Notes: generated by a model from the sequence alone, not told the origin. Shown: positions 36,765 through 46,659, numbered from the stretch's first letter. The stretch is 50,728 nt of DNA from an uncultured bacterium (GCA_903936775.1 CAIZWU010000091.1:1-50728); one strand, 5' to 3'. A program made the numbers and translations.

Positions 36765-39308
36765 TCATTCCCGGGTGAGGGATTCATCAAGGTTGAAGAT
36801 GCCGAGACACAGGGCGGTCCACGCGGCGTGTTCGGGGGCGGCCAGGGTGGCATCCTGCGGGGCGGCGCCGGTTTTGAGGAAGGCCGTGGCTTTATCAGGA
36901 TGCTGGTCGAAATACTGCCGTTGCCGGTTCAGCATGGTTTCGAGGCGAGTCAGATCCTCCGGACGGGGCGTGCGGATGGTGATGCGGCGGAAGGCTTCGC
37001 TGAGGCGGGAAGCCGTGTCGCCGGGAGTGGCGAGCAGTTTCGCGGCCAGCACCCGGGAGGCTTCCACCCAGGTGGGGTCGTTCAGCGTGGTCAGGGCATG
37101 CAGCGGGGTGTTGGTGAGATCGGGCCGGACTTTGCAGGCCTGACGGACCGAGGCGTCGAACATGTTGGCCGGCCCCACGGTGCGGCGGTGGAAGGTGTAG
37201 AGGCTGCGCCGGTAGAGATCCGGTCCGCTGGATAATGGATAGGTGAAGTCCCGCTCCTTGGTGATGGCGAGGGAGTCCCAGATGCCTTCGGGCTGATAGG
37301 GATAAACCGGGCGGCCGCCGATTTCCGGCTGGAGCAGGCCGCTGACCGCGAGGGCGGTGTCCCGCAGGAACATGGCGGGCAGGCGGAAACGGGGGCCGCG
37401 GGAGAGCAGGCGGTTTTCCGGATCAAGTTGCCGCAGGGCCGGGGTGGAGCGGCTGCTCTGCCGGTAGGTGGCACTGGTGACGAGCAGGCGGTGCATGGGT
37501 TTCAGCTGCCAGCCGCGGTCCCGGAATTCCACCGCCAGCCAGTCGAGGAGATCGCCATGCACCGGTGGCTCGCTTTGTACGCCCAGGTCCTCCGCGGTCT
37601 TCACCAGACCGGTGCCGAAGTAGAGTTGCCACAGCCGGTTGACCTGGACGCGGGCGGTCAGGGGATGGTCTGGACTGAAGAGCCACTGGGCGAGGCCGAG
37701 CCGGTTGGCCGGCGCTCCGGCGGGCATTGCGGGCAGGAAGGCCGGCACCGCGAACCCCACTTTTTCGAGGGGCTGTTCGTAGTTGCCCCGGCTGAGGATA
37801 TGCGTTTCGCGGGGTTGGGTTTCCTCCATCACCATGACGCGGGGGAGTTCCTCGGTCTGGTAGGTCCGGAGGGCGGATTGGGCGGCGATAATCTTTTTGA
37901 TATCATCGTGGCCCGCCACCGCAGAGAGGCGGCGGTCGTCGAATTCCGTCCTGACACGGCCGGCGGCGTATTTGTTGGGTTTGTCCGCCGGGGCTTCGCG
38001 GACATCGAGAATGAGCCGTTTCCAGTTATCTTCTTCCGGTTTGCCGGCGGCGATCAATTGGTCTTCCCATTCCTTCTGCAGGGCATTGCGGCGGGATTCC
38101 CACTCCGGTCCGGCGGCTGTTTTCAGCGCTGCCTCCTGCTGCTGCAGTTTGGCCATTCCCTTTTCGTATTCGGGGGTGGACAGCTCCACCACTGGCGGTC
38201 CCACCCGGATGCGGGAGGAATAGAAAGTGGGAGTGCCGCTTTCCGGGATGTTATTAAAACCCGCCATCAGACTGTAATAGTCCTTCTGGGTCATCGGATC
38301 ATACTTGTGATCGTGGCACTGGGCGCAGGCCATGGTGAGGCCGAGGAAGACGGTGCTGGTGACGTCCACGCGGTCGAACAGCACCACGTTGCGCTGCTCT
38401 TCGGCAATGGCCCCGCCTTCACCATTCAGGAGGTGGTTCCGGTTGAAGGCGGTGGCAATTTTCTGATCGGTGGTGGCGCCCGGGAGCAGGTCGCCCGCGA
38501 GTTGCCAGGTGCCAAACTGATCGAAGGGCATGTCGCTGTTGAGCGCCCGCACCACCCAGTCACGCCAGACCCATTGGAAGGTATCGCCGTCCTGTTGGAA
38601 GCCATTGCTGTCCGCATAACGGGAAGCATCCAGCCACGGAATGGCCATGCGTTCCCCATAAGCGGGGGAGGCCAGCAGCCGGTCCACCACCTTTTCGTAG
38701 GCGACCGGCGAGGCGTCAGCGAGGAAGGCCCCGACTTCATCCGGGGCCGGCGGCAGTCCGGTCAGGTCGTAGGTGACGCGGCGTAGCAGGGTGGTGCGGT
38801 CGGCTTCCGGGGAAGGCGCCAGCTGATGCGCTTCCAGTCCGTGCAGGATAAAGTGGTCGATCTGGTTCCGGGGCCATGGGTTGTTTTCCACCAGCGGAAG
38901 CAATGGCCTCACCGGAGGCATGAAAGCCCAATGCGGTTGGTATCCGGCGCCTTCCGCGATCCATTGTTTCAGCTTGGCCTTCTGCTCCGGGGTCACGGTG
39001 CGGTGGGAATCCGGGGGCGGCATCACTTCGTCCGGATCGGTGCTGAAGAGCCGCTTCACCAGCTCACTGGCTTCGGCATCGCCGGGCACAAACGCTTTCT
39101 CGGCCAGAGCCGCCTCGCGTTGGTCGAGCCTCAGGTCGGCCTTGCGGTGATTGGCGTCCTGTCCGTGACAATAATAGCAGTTTTCCGAGAGGATGGGGCG
39201 GATGTCGCGGTTGAAATCCATCGTGCCCGCCGACGCGGGGCAGGCAGCAGCGAGAGCCAGCAGCAAGAGAGGCAGCCGGGCCGGGAGAGTCGTTTGATTC
39301 ACAGTCAC
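36765..39308 (-). CDS. PSCyt1/PSCyt2 (DUF1549) and PSD1 (DUF1553) exported cytochrome-like protein
   Basis: 847 residues. The signal peptide covers about 1-27. A single c-type heme site, CYYCHG, lies just after DFNRDIRPILSEN. PSCyt2/DUF1549 follows (YDLTGLPPAPDEVGAFL, WLDASRYADSNGFQ, CAQCHDHKYDP with a second CxxCH), a coiled stretch (KGMAKLQQQEAALKTAAG), and PSD1/DUF1553 (NRLGLAQWLFSPDHPLTARV, VNRLWQLYFGTGLVKTAEDLG). These proteins are abundant in planctomycetes and Verrucomicrobiota and are suspected to act in carbohydrate catabolism. Start is GTG at 39308, since the ATG overlapping it is followed by an immediate stop. First gene of a minus-strand block with DUF1501 43 bp downstream. Confidence 0.9.
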   Translation of the reverse strand: MTVNQTTLPARLPLLLLALAAACPASAGTMDFNRDIRPILSENCYYCHGQDANHRKADLRLDQREAALAEKAFVPGDAEASELVKRLFSTDPDEVMPPPDSHRTVTPEQKAKLKQWIAEGAGYQPHWAFMPPVRPLLPLVENNPWPRNQIDHFILHGLEAHQLAPSPEADRTTLLRRVTYDLTGLPPAPDEVGAFLADASPVAYEKVVDRLLASPAYGERMAIPWLDASRYADSNGFQQDGDTFQWVWRDWVVRALNSDMPFDQFGTWQLAGDLLPGATTDQKIATAFNRNHLLNGEGGAIAEEQRNVVLFDRVDVTSTVFLGLTMACAQCHDHKYDPMTQKDYYSLMAGFNNIPESGTPTFYSSRIRVGPPVVELSTPEYEKGMAKLQQQEAALKTAAGPEWESRRNALQKEWEDQLIAAGKPEEDNWKRLILDVREAPADKPNKYAAGRVRTEFDDRRLSAVAGHDDIKKIIAAQSALRTYQTEELPRVMVMEETQPRETHILSRGNYEQPLEKVGFAVPAFLPAMPAGAPANRLGLAQWLFSPDHPLTARVQVNRLWQLYFGTGLVKTAEDLGVQSEPPVHGDLLDWLAVEFRDRGWQLKPMHRLLVTSATYRQSSRSTPALRQLDPENRLLSRGPRFRLPAMFLRDTALAVSGLLQPEIGGRPVYPYQPEGIWDSLAITKERDFTYPLSSGPDLYRRSLYTFHRRTVGPANMFDASVRQACKVRPDLTNTPLHALTTLNDPTWVEASRVLAAKLLATPGDTASRLSEAFRRITIRTPRPEDLTRLETMLNRQRQYFDQHPDKATAFLKTGAAPQDATLAAPEHAAWTALCLGIFNLDESLTRE

Positions 39309-39415
39309 ATCCGCTTATACGGCGGAGCGGCGCAGAATTCTCTTGAGAGCCCCGGAAAAGGCAAGCGGGTGCCCGGTCCCTCCTGAATGGCCGTGCTGAG
39401 GGCCTGGGCCGGGGT

Positions 39416-40104
39416 TCAGGGCTGGCCTCCGGAGAGGATCACGGTTCCGCCGGTGGTGCCGATGGCGCGTTGGATGACGCTTTAGTTATGGGTGCCGTCC
39501 GCCACGGAAAAGGAGGGCAGGGTGATGGAATCGCTCAGCGGGCCGGTCCCCGGTAACACGGCATGGCCCGGGGAAAGGGTGCTGTTGTCCGCGATCTGGC
39601 TTTGAATGCCCTGCCAAATCACCTCCGGGGCCAATTGCTGTTCTGCGACCGCCAACCACGTGAGGGCCGTCGCGTCCTGCACTTCCCGGACGGTGGCTGC
39701 GTCATCTGCGGGAGCCGTAGCCGTGGCGGGCAGGGCAGGGCCCAGCCCCAGTGCGGCGAGGGTGGGGGTTTCCGGAGTGATAGGATCAGAGTTGATGGCA
39801 GTCAGGGATCAAGGTGGGGCGCACCAGTTGGCAGGATCGAAGAGCGAGGCACGGATCGCTTCCTGCTCGGGAGGGGGCAGGGTGGCCAGTCCCTGCGGCA
39901 CGAGGTGCAGGGTTTCATGCCGGTGCAGGTCGGCGAGGGGCGATCGGGGACAGGAAAGGTCCGGCGGGTTCCCCACTCCCGTAGCCCCGTGCTTCAGGAG
40001 GGCAGGGGGAATTAAGAAAGCACGGGGCCGTGGGTCCCTGCGGCGGGGGCTTTCCAGGGAGGGAGCGTCAGGAGCAGGGCGGTGAAGGAGGGAAGCAGCA
40101 GCAT
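39416..40104 (-). pseudogene. Decayed secreted protein of unknown family
   Basis: An ATG at 40104 begins a signal peptide (MLLLPSFTALLLTLPPWKAPAAG) that soon hits a stop. After a frame change the sequence continues as HRHETLHLVPQGLATLPPPEQEAI and FDPANWCAPP, a TGA at 39811-39809, then DDAATVREVQDATALTWLAVAEQQL, IADNSTLSPGHAVLPG, VADGTHN, a TAA, and SVIQRAIGTTGGTVILSGGQP to TGA at 39418-39416. The frame is otherwise coherent, with at least one shift and two nonsense codons. The original gene of about 220 codons was exported. No family was recognised. It is divergent from the CotH gene at 40294. Confidence 0.55.
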
Positions 40105-40259
40105 GCTCTCAGTGATCCGCCGCCGGCGGCCGGCCGGTTTCGCGGAAAATGGATTTTTTGAAACCAAAGCAGCCGGCGCTGTCAGGTGCGCTGAATGGAT
40201 AAAAGCCTCCTTGTCCGGAAAGCTTGCCCCGCACCGGCCCGGCATGGTAATCATTAAAT

Positions 40260-40265
40260 TATAAT
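40260..40265 (+). promoter_or_regulatory. Candidate -10 element of the CotH gene at 40294
   Basis: TATAAT at 40260-40265 sits 28 bp upstream of the ATG in a short AT-rich patch (40250-40265). No matching -35 hexamer was found at 16-18 bp spacing, so support is weak. Confidence 0.25.
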
Positions 40266-40293
40266 CCCCACTGGCCCGTCCGCCCCCCCTCTG

Positions 40294-43200
40294 ATGCTAC
40301 CCCCGATTGTTTCCAAAATATGTCTCGTTGCTCTGATGAGTGGAGTCCTGCTTCCCTCTGCGGGAGCCCAGTTTGTCATCAATGAATTCATGGCCAACAA
40401 CCTCAGCAGTGTGGATGTCGACGAGGACACCCAGCATGAGGACTGGATCGAAATCCAGAACACCAGCAACGCCGCCGCCACCCTCAATGGCTGGTATCTC
40501 ACCGACGATGCCAACGAACTCCGTAAATGGCAGTTCCCCGTCACCACTCCGGTGGTCAGCATTGCCGCGGGCGGACGCCTCACCGTCTGGGCTTCCGGCA
40601 AGAACCGCCGCGCCGTCGCCACCCGCCTGCACACCAATTTCAAACTCAGCTCCGAGGGTGAATTCCTCGGCCTCGTGAAGCCCGATGGCGCCACCGTGGA
40701 GAACAGCTACAGCCCGGCCTATCCAGCACAGTTTCCCAATGGCACCTACGGCCGGGTCAATCAGACCACCCCGGTCGTTCTGCTGTCGGACAGCAGCTCT
40801 GGCAAAGCGATGTCGCCGGTCAGCGAGGCTGACTTCACCACCAATTTCACCGGCTGGAACACTGCCCTGGCCTTCAATGACAGCACTTGGCAAGCAGGGA
40901 CCGGCGGGTTTGGTTTTGGCGCACCCTTTGCGGGCGAAGTCGGCGCGGGGGGCGACCTCGCCGCCCGCATGAAGGGCATCACGCCCACCTGTTTCATCCG
41001 TTATACTTTCAACTACACCCCAGGCGCCCAGCTGACCGCAATGCGGCTGAAGACCAAGTTCGACGATGGTTATGCCTGTTATCTCAATGGGGTGCTGATC
41101 GGCTCCACCGCCAATCCCGCAGTCATCGCGTGGAATTCCCCTGCCTTGTCCGACCGGCTGGATTCCTCCGCCACCACCGCCAGCATCGTCACTCCCACCA
41201 ATGGCATTCCCACCCTCGTCAGTGGCCCCAATCTCCTCGCCTTTGCCCTGCTCAACAGCGCGGCCACGGAGTTGACCGGCTCCCCGGCGGTGGATACCAC
41301 CAATGCCCTCCTCCGGTCCTCGCTGGAAGTGGATACCGTCACCGGGGTCCAGATCGGTTATCTGACTACCGCCACCCGTGGTAATGTGAATACCGCGATC
41401 AAAACCGCGGTGGGACCGGCCATCAATGCCACCACCGATGATCCGCCCCAGCCCATCGGCGGAGCGGGCAGCGCGCCTCTGCTCATCACCACCACCGTGG
41501 GCCCCACCCTGCGTCCCTTGGCAGGTACCGACCCCGTCACCCTGCGGTGGCGCCGCCTGTATGAGGCGGAGAGCACCATCGTTATGGTCGACAATGGCAC
41601 CGCCGGCGACGTGTTGGCCAATGATGGGACCTACACCGCCAGCGTGCCAACCACTTCCCTCCTTGCGGGCGATATCATCCGCTGGCGCATCGTGGCCAAG
41701 GACAATTCCCTCACGCCGGTCTATTCCTACGATCCTCCCTACACCGGCTTCTCCGCCACCGCCCCTCCGGGCACCCTGCCACCGGTCTCCGCCACCATCG
41801 AGGCCGCGCAATACTTTGGCACCATGGCCATTCCGGTCCTCGTCGGCGATTCCACCCTGCCGGTGCTGCATTGGTTTTACACCGGGACGGACAATACTGT
41901 GAACAACACCGGGACCCGCTGTTCCTTCTTCTGGCAGCCGCTCCCGATTGACCACCCACCGGTGGGTTACACGACACCGCGCCCCGAATTCTATGACAAC
42001 GTGCTGGTGAATCTCCATGGCCAATCCTCGGCCGGCTTTCCCAAGAAAAGTCATGACCTGAGTTTCGGCAAGGATAACCGTTTTCTCTGGAAAGATGGCA
42101 CCCCCGCCACCTCCGGGGTCAATCTGCTCGGCAACTACGCCGACAAGACCAAGGTCCGGAACCCCGCCGCCTGGTGGATCTGGGAAAAGTCCGGCCATAT
42201 CGCCTCCCATTACGATACCCTGGTCCGGGTCCAGCAGAACAAGGTCTTCAAAGGCCTCTACGATGTGGTGGAAAACGCCAACTCCGCCTGGCTGCAACGT
42301 CAGGGGCTTGATGAAGCCGGGGCTCTCTACAAGATGTATAACTCTCTGGACTCAGCCTCCAGCCCCGGCGCGGAGAAAAAGAATCCGGACGACACCAACA
42401 TCGCAGACCTCACCGCCCATATCAATGGCATCGCGCCTTCCCTCACCCGCACGGTCCGGCTGCGGTATTTGTATGACAATGTCAACGTGCCGGCCCTGAT
42501 CAACTTCCTTGCCACCCACTCCCTCATCCTGAACCGCGATTTCGGCCACAAGAACTACTACATCTACCGGGACACCAACGGCACCAAGGAGTGGAGCTTG
42601 CTGCCATGGGATCAGGATCTCTCCCTGGGCCACACCTGGACCGGGGCCCAGAATTATTTTGATGACGATATCCACAGCCAGGCCGCCCTGCAGATCGGCG
42701 TCACCTCCAACCGCCTGATCGAACTGGTCTACAGCACGCCGGAGCTGAATCACATGTTCGTCCGCCGCCTGCGCACCCTTGCCGATCAGTTCTACGTCTC
42801 CTCCACTGAGAGCAATGGGCCCATCACCCAGTTCATCAATAACCTTGTCCAGAAGATCGATCCGAATCCCGACAACTATGCCGCCGGCACCGATGATGCC
42901 GACCTCGAGGCCCGCGCCTGGGGATTCTGGCTGGATGGCGGCGGCGGGGCCAAGATCAATTCCACTGACGCCCGTATGCCGGCCCACACCGTCCGCGCCC
43001 AGGCCCTCCGTCTCACCACCGCCAATCTCAACCCTCCTGGCGGCGGCGCCAGCTATGATGACGGCACTACCACCCTGCTGCCCTTCGTGCCCGGCCGCCG
43101 GGACTTCCTTTTCCGCGCCGTGCCTCCCACCAGTCCGGGCCTGAACGGGGTCACCCTCGCCAACCAGACCTTCCCGTCCAGCCAACCCCTCGTACCCACT

Positions 43201-44562
43201 CTCATCATTGAGCAGGTCACGCCCGCCCCCTCGACCGGTCTTAACCAGGATCACGAGCACTTTGTCCTGCGGAATCCCAATAACTATGCGGTCGATATCT
43301 CCGGCTGGACCATCGGCGGGGACATTGCCATGACCTTTCAGGGGGGCACCGTCATCCCGGCCCAGGGCGCCACCACCACCCAGGCCACCAACAGCCCTTA
43401 CATCAATCAGTTGATCGTCGCCAACAAACCCGCCGGTATCCGCACCCGCCTTACCGCCCCCATGGCCAATCAATACCGCCTCGTCACCGGCCCCTACGAT
43501 CATCAGCTCTCGGCCCGCGGCGGCGTCATTACCCTGAACCGGCCGAACAATCCCCTCGACGCCACGGCTGGTTATGCCCAGGTGCTGTCTGTGCCTTACA
43601 CCGGCACCCCCACCGCCCATCAGAATTACCTGCGGGTCACCGAGCTGAACTTCCGCCCTGCGCCCCCTGCCGCCACGGAACTGGCCGCCCTCGCCGGTCT
43701 GGTGGCCGGCGACTTCGAGTTCATCGAGCTCGTCAACGCCGGCCCCGCCGCGCTGGACCTCGGCGGTGCCTGGTTTGAGGAAGGCGTGGAATTCACCTTC
43801 CCCACTCCCTTTGTCCTGAACCCCAATCAGCGCTGTGTCGTCGTCGCCAGCCAGGCCGCCTACGAGATCCGTTATGGCACCACCCACCTCATCGCCGGGG
43901 AGTTCCAGGGTTCCCTGAATAATGGCGGGGAAAAACTGCGGCTGCTCGACCCCATCGGCGAGCAGGTGCTGGAGTTCAGCTATGACGACGACTGGTATCC
44001 CGTCCCCACCGGGCAGTACCGCAGCCTTGTCATCACCGCGCCCCTCCCCTCGTATTCCGACTACAGCCTCCACGCCAGCTGGCAGCTCAGCAGTCAGGCC
44101 AATGGCAGCCCCGGCGCCGCCGATGCCGCCCCGTCCGTGGTCTATGAAGGCTGGCGTTATGCGTTCTTCAGCGATGCCCAGCTGCCCACCGCCCTGGAGC
44201 CCAATACCGAGGCCTCTCCCTACGCCGACCCGGACGGGGACGGCTGGCGGAATATCGAGGAATACGCCTTCGGCAGCATCCCCACCTCCGCCGCCTCCGG
44301 CGTGCAGACCAGTCCCGGCACCACCACTGTGGGCACCGATACCTTCCTCACCCTCACCTTCATCCGGTCCGCCGACAGCATCGATCTCACCTATGCCGTC
44401 GAATGCAGCAGCGGCCTCACCTCCGGCAACTGGCAACCCATCGCCGTGCCGGTCGGTGATCCCGTGCCCCTCGCAGGTGGCCTTGAGCGCGTCACCTACC
44501 GGGACACCACGCCCCTCGGCGGCCAGACCCGCCGCTTCATCCGCGCCGCCGCCCGGAAGTAA
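40294..44562 (+). CDS. Giant secreted lamin-tail / CotH-kinase-like protein
   Basis: 1422 residues with a signal peptide ending at AGAQ (about residue 24). The first lamin-tail domain is FVINEFMANNLSSV, DWIEIQNTSN. A discoidin-like domain follows (FIRYTFNYTPG, FDDGYACYLNGVLIG). The CotH kinase-like region has NVLVNLHGQSSAGFPKKSHDLSF, HKNYYIYRDTNG and SLLPWDQDLSLG (Asp773 and Asp775), the best-preserved CotH motif in the window. Two more lamin-tail domains come later (HFVLRNPNNYAVDISGW, DFEFIELVNAGPAALDLGG), then DPDGDGWRNIEEYAFGSIP and the beta-rich tail. Unlike the other two CotH proteins here, the kinase motif looks intact. Phosphorylation of secreted partners is inferred from Bacillus CotH. 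Confidence 0.8.
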   Translation: MLPPIVSKICLVALMSGVLLPSAGAQFVINEFMANNLSSVDVDEDTQHEDWIEIQNTSNAAATLNGWYLTDDANELRKWQFPVTTPVVSIAAGGRLTVWASGKNRRAVATRLHTNFKLSSEGEFLGLVKPDGATVENSYSPAYPAQFPNGTYGRVNQTTPVVLLSDSSSGKAMSPVSEADFTTNFTGWNTALAFNDSTWQAGTGGFGFGAPFAGEVGAGGDLAARMKGITPTCFIRYTFNYTPGAQLTAMRLKTKFDDGYACYLNGVLIGSTANPAVIAWNSPALSDRLDSSATTASIVTPTNGIPTLVSGPNLLAFALLNSAATELTGSPAVDTTNALLRSSLEVDTVTGVQIGYLTTATRGNVNTAIKTAVGPAINATTDDPPQPIGGAGSAPLLITTTVGPTLRPLAGTDPVTLRWRRLYEAESTIVMVDNGTAGDVLANDGTYTASVPTTSLLAGDIIRWRIVAKDNSLTPVYSYDPPYTGFSATAPPGTLPPVSATIEAAQYFGTMAIPVLVGDSTLPVLHWFYTGTDNTVNNTGTRCSFFWQPLPIDHPPVGYTTPRPEFYDNVLVNLHGQSSAGFPKKSHDLSFGKDNRFLWKDGTPATSGVNLLGNYADKTKVRNPAAWWIWEKSGHIASHYDTLVRVQQNKVFKGLYDVVENANSAWLQRQGLDEAGALYKMYNSLDSASSPGAEKKNPDDTNIADLTAHINGIAPSLTRTVRLRYLYDNVNVPALINFLATHSLILNRDFGHKNYYIYRDTNGTKEWSLLPWDQDLSLGHTWTGAQNYFDDDIHSQAALQIGVTSNRLIELVYSTPELNHMFVRRLRTLADQFYVSSTESNGPITQFINNLVQKIDPNPDNYAAGTDDADLEARAWGFWLDGGGGAKINSTDARMPAHTVRAQALRLTTANLNPPGGGASYDDGTTTLLPFVPGRRDFLFRAVPPTSPGLNGVTLANQTFPSSQPLVPTLIIEQVTPAPSTGLNQDHEHFVLRNPNNYAVDISGWTIGGDIAMTFQGGTVIPAQGATTTQATNSPYINQLIVANKPAGIRTRLTAPMANQYRLVTGPYDHQLSARGGVITLNRPNNPLDATAGYAQVLSVPYTGTPTAHQNYLRVTELNFRPAPPAATELAALAGLVAGDFEFIELVNAGPAALDLGGAWFEEGVEFTFPTPFVLNPNQRCVVVASQAAYEIRYGTTHLIAGEFQGSLNNGGEKLRLLDPIGEQVLEFSYDDDWYPVPTGQYRSLVITAPLPSYSDYSLHASWQLSSQANGSPGAADAAPSVVYEGWRYAFFSDAQLPTALEPNTEASPYADPDGDGWRNIEEYAFGSIPTSAASGVQTSPGTTTVGTDTFLTLTFIRSADSIDLTYAVECSSGLTSGNWQPIAVPVGDPVPLAGGLERVTYRDTTPLGGQTRRFIRAAARK

Positions 44563-44689
44563 GCGTGGCCGGGCGGGGCCGGGCAGGACTAAGGGGGCCT
44601 CTCATTTGCCTCAGCAATAGCCCTGGACCCCGGTCAATGAGACCGCGAAGCCTGCCGCCCCCCGGGCCCTGAGCCCGCCGCCGAAAACC

Positions 44690-45493
44690 TTACGGTCCGA
44701 TCATGTGGATGTTGTCGACGCTCGTGTCGTCAGCGCCGGAGTGCCACTCGGTGTAGATGTAAATCCCGGCGAGCTGGCTCAGGACGTTTTTAAATACTTC
44801 CGCCGTCACCGCCGCGCCGGTACCGCTGACTTTCCATCCTGTTTCGGAGAGTGGCACCGTGCGGAGCTGCCAGAGATTTAGCGCCGGATTCGGCGTGTCG
44901 TAATAGAGGGAAAGGGAACCCCCATTCAACACCACCGCCGGGTAAGTGGCGGTGTCGGTGAAGCGGATCAGCAGATCGTAGGACAGGCTTCCCCTGTAAA
45001 AAGCGAGTTGATTGCCGAGATAGGCGGCCGGGGCCGCGATCCCGGTTTCCCCATAGATGTCGCCAATCCGCACACTGCCCGCCGGGTTCCCGGTCGCTCC
45101 GTCCCAGGGAAGCACCGAGGTCACGGGGTCGACGACGTGGGAGCGGAAAGGATAAGCCACCACTCTCAACCCTTGGTTGTCATTGTCGAAGGTCGACACG
45201 AACGGCGACATCACCGCGACCACCCGATAGAACCCCCGGTTCTCGGCGACACTCACCGTGACGCTCTGCACTCCCGTACCGAGAACCGGCAGGAAAGGGA
45301 TGCCCGGTGGTTCTGCGCTCCATGGTCCCGGCGTCAGTTGGGAGCTCCACTCCACCTGGTAGGACAGCGCGCCCGGCACTTCGCGGAAGGTCAGGACCCC
45401 GTTCCGGTCGAAACTCTCGATGGTCGGTGGGGCCGCCAGGGCTGCGGATCCGGCGGCGAACACGAACGATGGAAGCAGGAGGCCGATTTTCAT
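44690..45493 (-). CDS. Secreted protein with laminin-B-like domain
   Basis: 267 residues. Signal peptide MKIGLLLPSFVFAAGSAALA. Residues 25-95 are a fibronectin-like strand set (LSYQVEWSSQLTPGPW, RGFYRVVAVM) as in the tails of the larger proteins nearby. Residues 98-265 match the laminin IV type B domain: STFDNDNQGLRVVAYPF, GSVRIGDIYGE, YLGNQLAFYRGSLSYDL, LYYDTPNPALNLW, IYTEWHSGADDTSVDNIHM. These jelly-roll domains are known from extracellular matrix proteins and bacterial surface proteins. Ligand unknown. It converges on the CotH gene, 127 bp away, and is divergent from the gene at 45775. Confidence 0.7.
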   Translation of the reverse strand: MKIGLLLPSFVFAAGSAALAAPPTIESFDRNGVLTFREVPGALSYQVEWSSQLTPGPWSAEPPGIPFLPVLGTGVQSVTVSVAENRGFYRVVAVMSPFVSTFDNDNQGLRVVAYPFRSHVVDPVTSVLPWDGATGNPAGSVRIGDIYGETGIAAPAAYLGNQLAFYRGSLSYDLLIRFTDTATYPAVVLNGGSLSLYYDTPNPALNLWQLRTVPLSETGWKVSGTGAAVTAEVFKNVLSQLAGIYIYTEWHSGADDTSVDNIHMIGP

Positions 45494-45774
45494 GGTGGCG
45501 TATTATGTAATCTGCCGCGGGCGGATCCCGGCATTCAGCCCGGAAATCCCCGCATCTGCTGGTGCCAATGGAGGGTAATCTTCAAACCAGGCCGGTAACG
45601 GAATTCTTTCGGCAATTTGGCTGCCCCACCAGGCAAAAGCCAGAGCGGAGGGCGGGGCGTTATGAAGGCGTTGCCGGTCTCAGGCTTCGCGTCCCCCCCC
45701 GCCTTCCCGCCGTATCCCTGTCAAAACCAGATTGGAGATTGACTATCACCCGGAAAATCCCTATCCAGAATCCC
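45494..45774. other. Divergent intergenic region
   Basis: Lies between the laminin-B-like gene and the pseudopilin-derived gene, so should carry promoters for both. TTGACT at 45739-45744 is a possible -35, but no good -10 at 17 bp and too little room before the ATG. The 13-mer AAGGCGTTGCCGG at about 45670 also occurs at 22844. No gene was seen. Confidence 0.3.
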
Positions 45775-46458
45775 ATGAACCAAAATTCACCCCTCCGGTT
45801 GCGCTCTTTGCCCCCCACCTATCGGGCTGCCGCGTGGGGGGCGGTCCTGGCGTTCCTCCCGTGGCTCTCCCCCGCCACCGCGGCCGATCCCACGGTGGAT
45901 ATCGAAAAAGCAGTCGATGCCCAGCGGGGCATTCATATCCTGCTGTTTGCCTTGGCTTCCGACGAGGATAACCTCTTCCCGGATCTGCCCGGCGATGCCA
46001 ATGCCAATTTCCGGAAGCTCTTCCAAAGAGGCCTCGTGGACACCGAAGGCACCTTCGCGGTGCCACACGATGGATGGTGTCTGAAAGGCAAGCCGGACGG
46101 CAACATTGGAAACCGCCCGGACTATGCCCAGGCCTTGGAGCCCGGCGAGCTGTCCATTGCCTACGTGGCAGGCCATCACTTGGCTTCCGACGCCCGCCTG
46201 CCCCTCCTGATCTCCGGTGCCGGACCCGCCACTGCCTGGATCACCGGGGTCGCCAAAACTCCACCCGCCGTGGTCTTCACCGGCAAGGTGGCCGTGACCT
46301 TTGTGGGAGGCGCCGCCGAAATCCTGACGCCTGATCCCGATGGCAAGATCAGGAAGCCAAAAGACGGCAAACCGGTGGACATCTTCAGCAAGGAATATGG
46401 CACCCATCCGGAAAAGATCCGCCTGCCCGCGCCCCTCCCCAAGCCGAAGGAAGGCTAA
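45775..46458 (+). CDS. Exported pseudopilin-derived protein of unknown function
   Basis: 227 residues. A signal-like hydrophobic segment (AAAWGAVLAFLPWLSPATAA) replaces a prepilin leader. The rest resembles the globular part of verrucomicrobial type II secretion pseudopilins: AVDAQRGIHILLFALASDEDNLFPD, NFRKLFQRGLVDTEGTFAVP, and LEPGELSIAYVAGHHLASDARLPLLISG, where relatives have GENHFAYVAGLS and YPLIADGF. The C-terminus is Lys/Pro-rich (KIRKPKDGKPVD, PLPKPKEG). Without a prepilin cleavage site it should not be assembled in a pseudopilus, so it may be a soluble decoy or a domain in new use; this is inference. The ATG at 45775 was chosen by the signal segment. Confidence 0.5.
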   Translation: MNQNSPLRLRSLPPTYRAAAWGAVLAFLPWLSPATAADPTVDIEKAVDAQRGIHILLFALASDEDNLFPDLPGDANANFRKLFQRGLVDTEGTFAVPHDGWCLKGKPDGNIGNRPDYAQALEPGELSIAYVAGHHLASDARLPLLISGAGPATAWITGVAKTPPAVVFTGKVAVTFVGGAAEILTPDPDGKIRKPKDGKPVDIFSKEYGTHPEKIRLPAPLPKPKEG

Positions 46459-46514
46459 GGCCTCAGGGTGAGGTGACCCATTGCCATAAATCGCTGACAA
46501 TCTGTGCTCTCTGT

Positions 46515-46604
46515 GACATCTGTGACATCTGTGACATCTGGGACATCTGGGACATCTGGGACATCTGGGACATCTGGGACATCTGGGACATCTGGGACAT
46601 CTGT
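46515..46604. repeat. Ten tandem copies of a 9-bp repeat
   Basis: Unit GACATCTGK repeats ten times without interruption: two GACATCTGT, seven GACATCTGG, one GACATCTGT. The array ends 55 bp before the SGNH hydrolase ATG. Because the unit is 9 bp, copy-number change would not shift frame. The array is in frame with the hydrolase with no stop in between, giving TSG/TSV residues if translated. Confidence 0.95.
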
Positions 46605-46659
46605 GGGTCCCCCCTTCAGATCCGTGGTTCCCCACCAGCCTTTCCATCCTGCCCAAACC

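Noticed and set aside
46515..46604. CRISPR-like array
   Set aside because: The units are 9 bp, directly abutting, with no spacers, so this is a tandem repeat.
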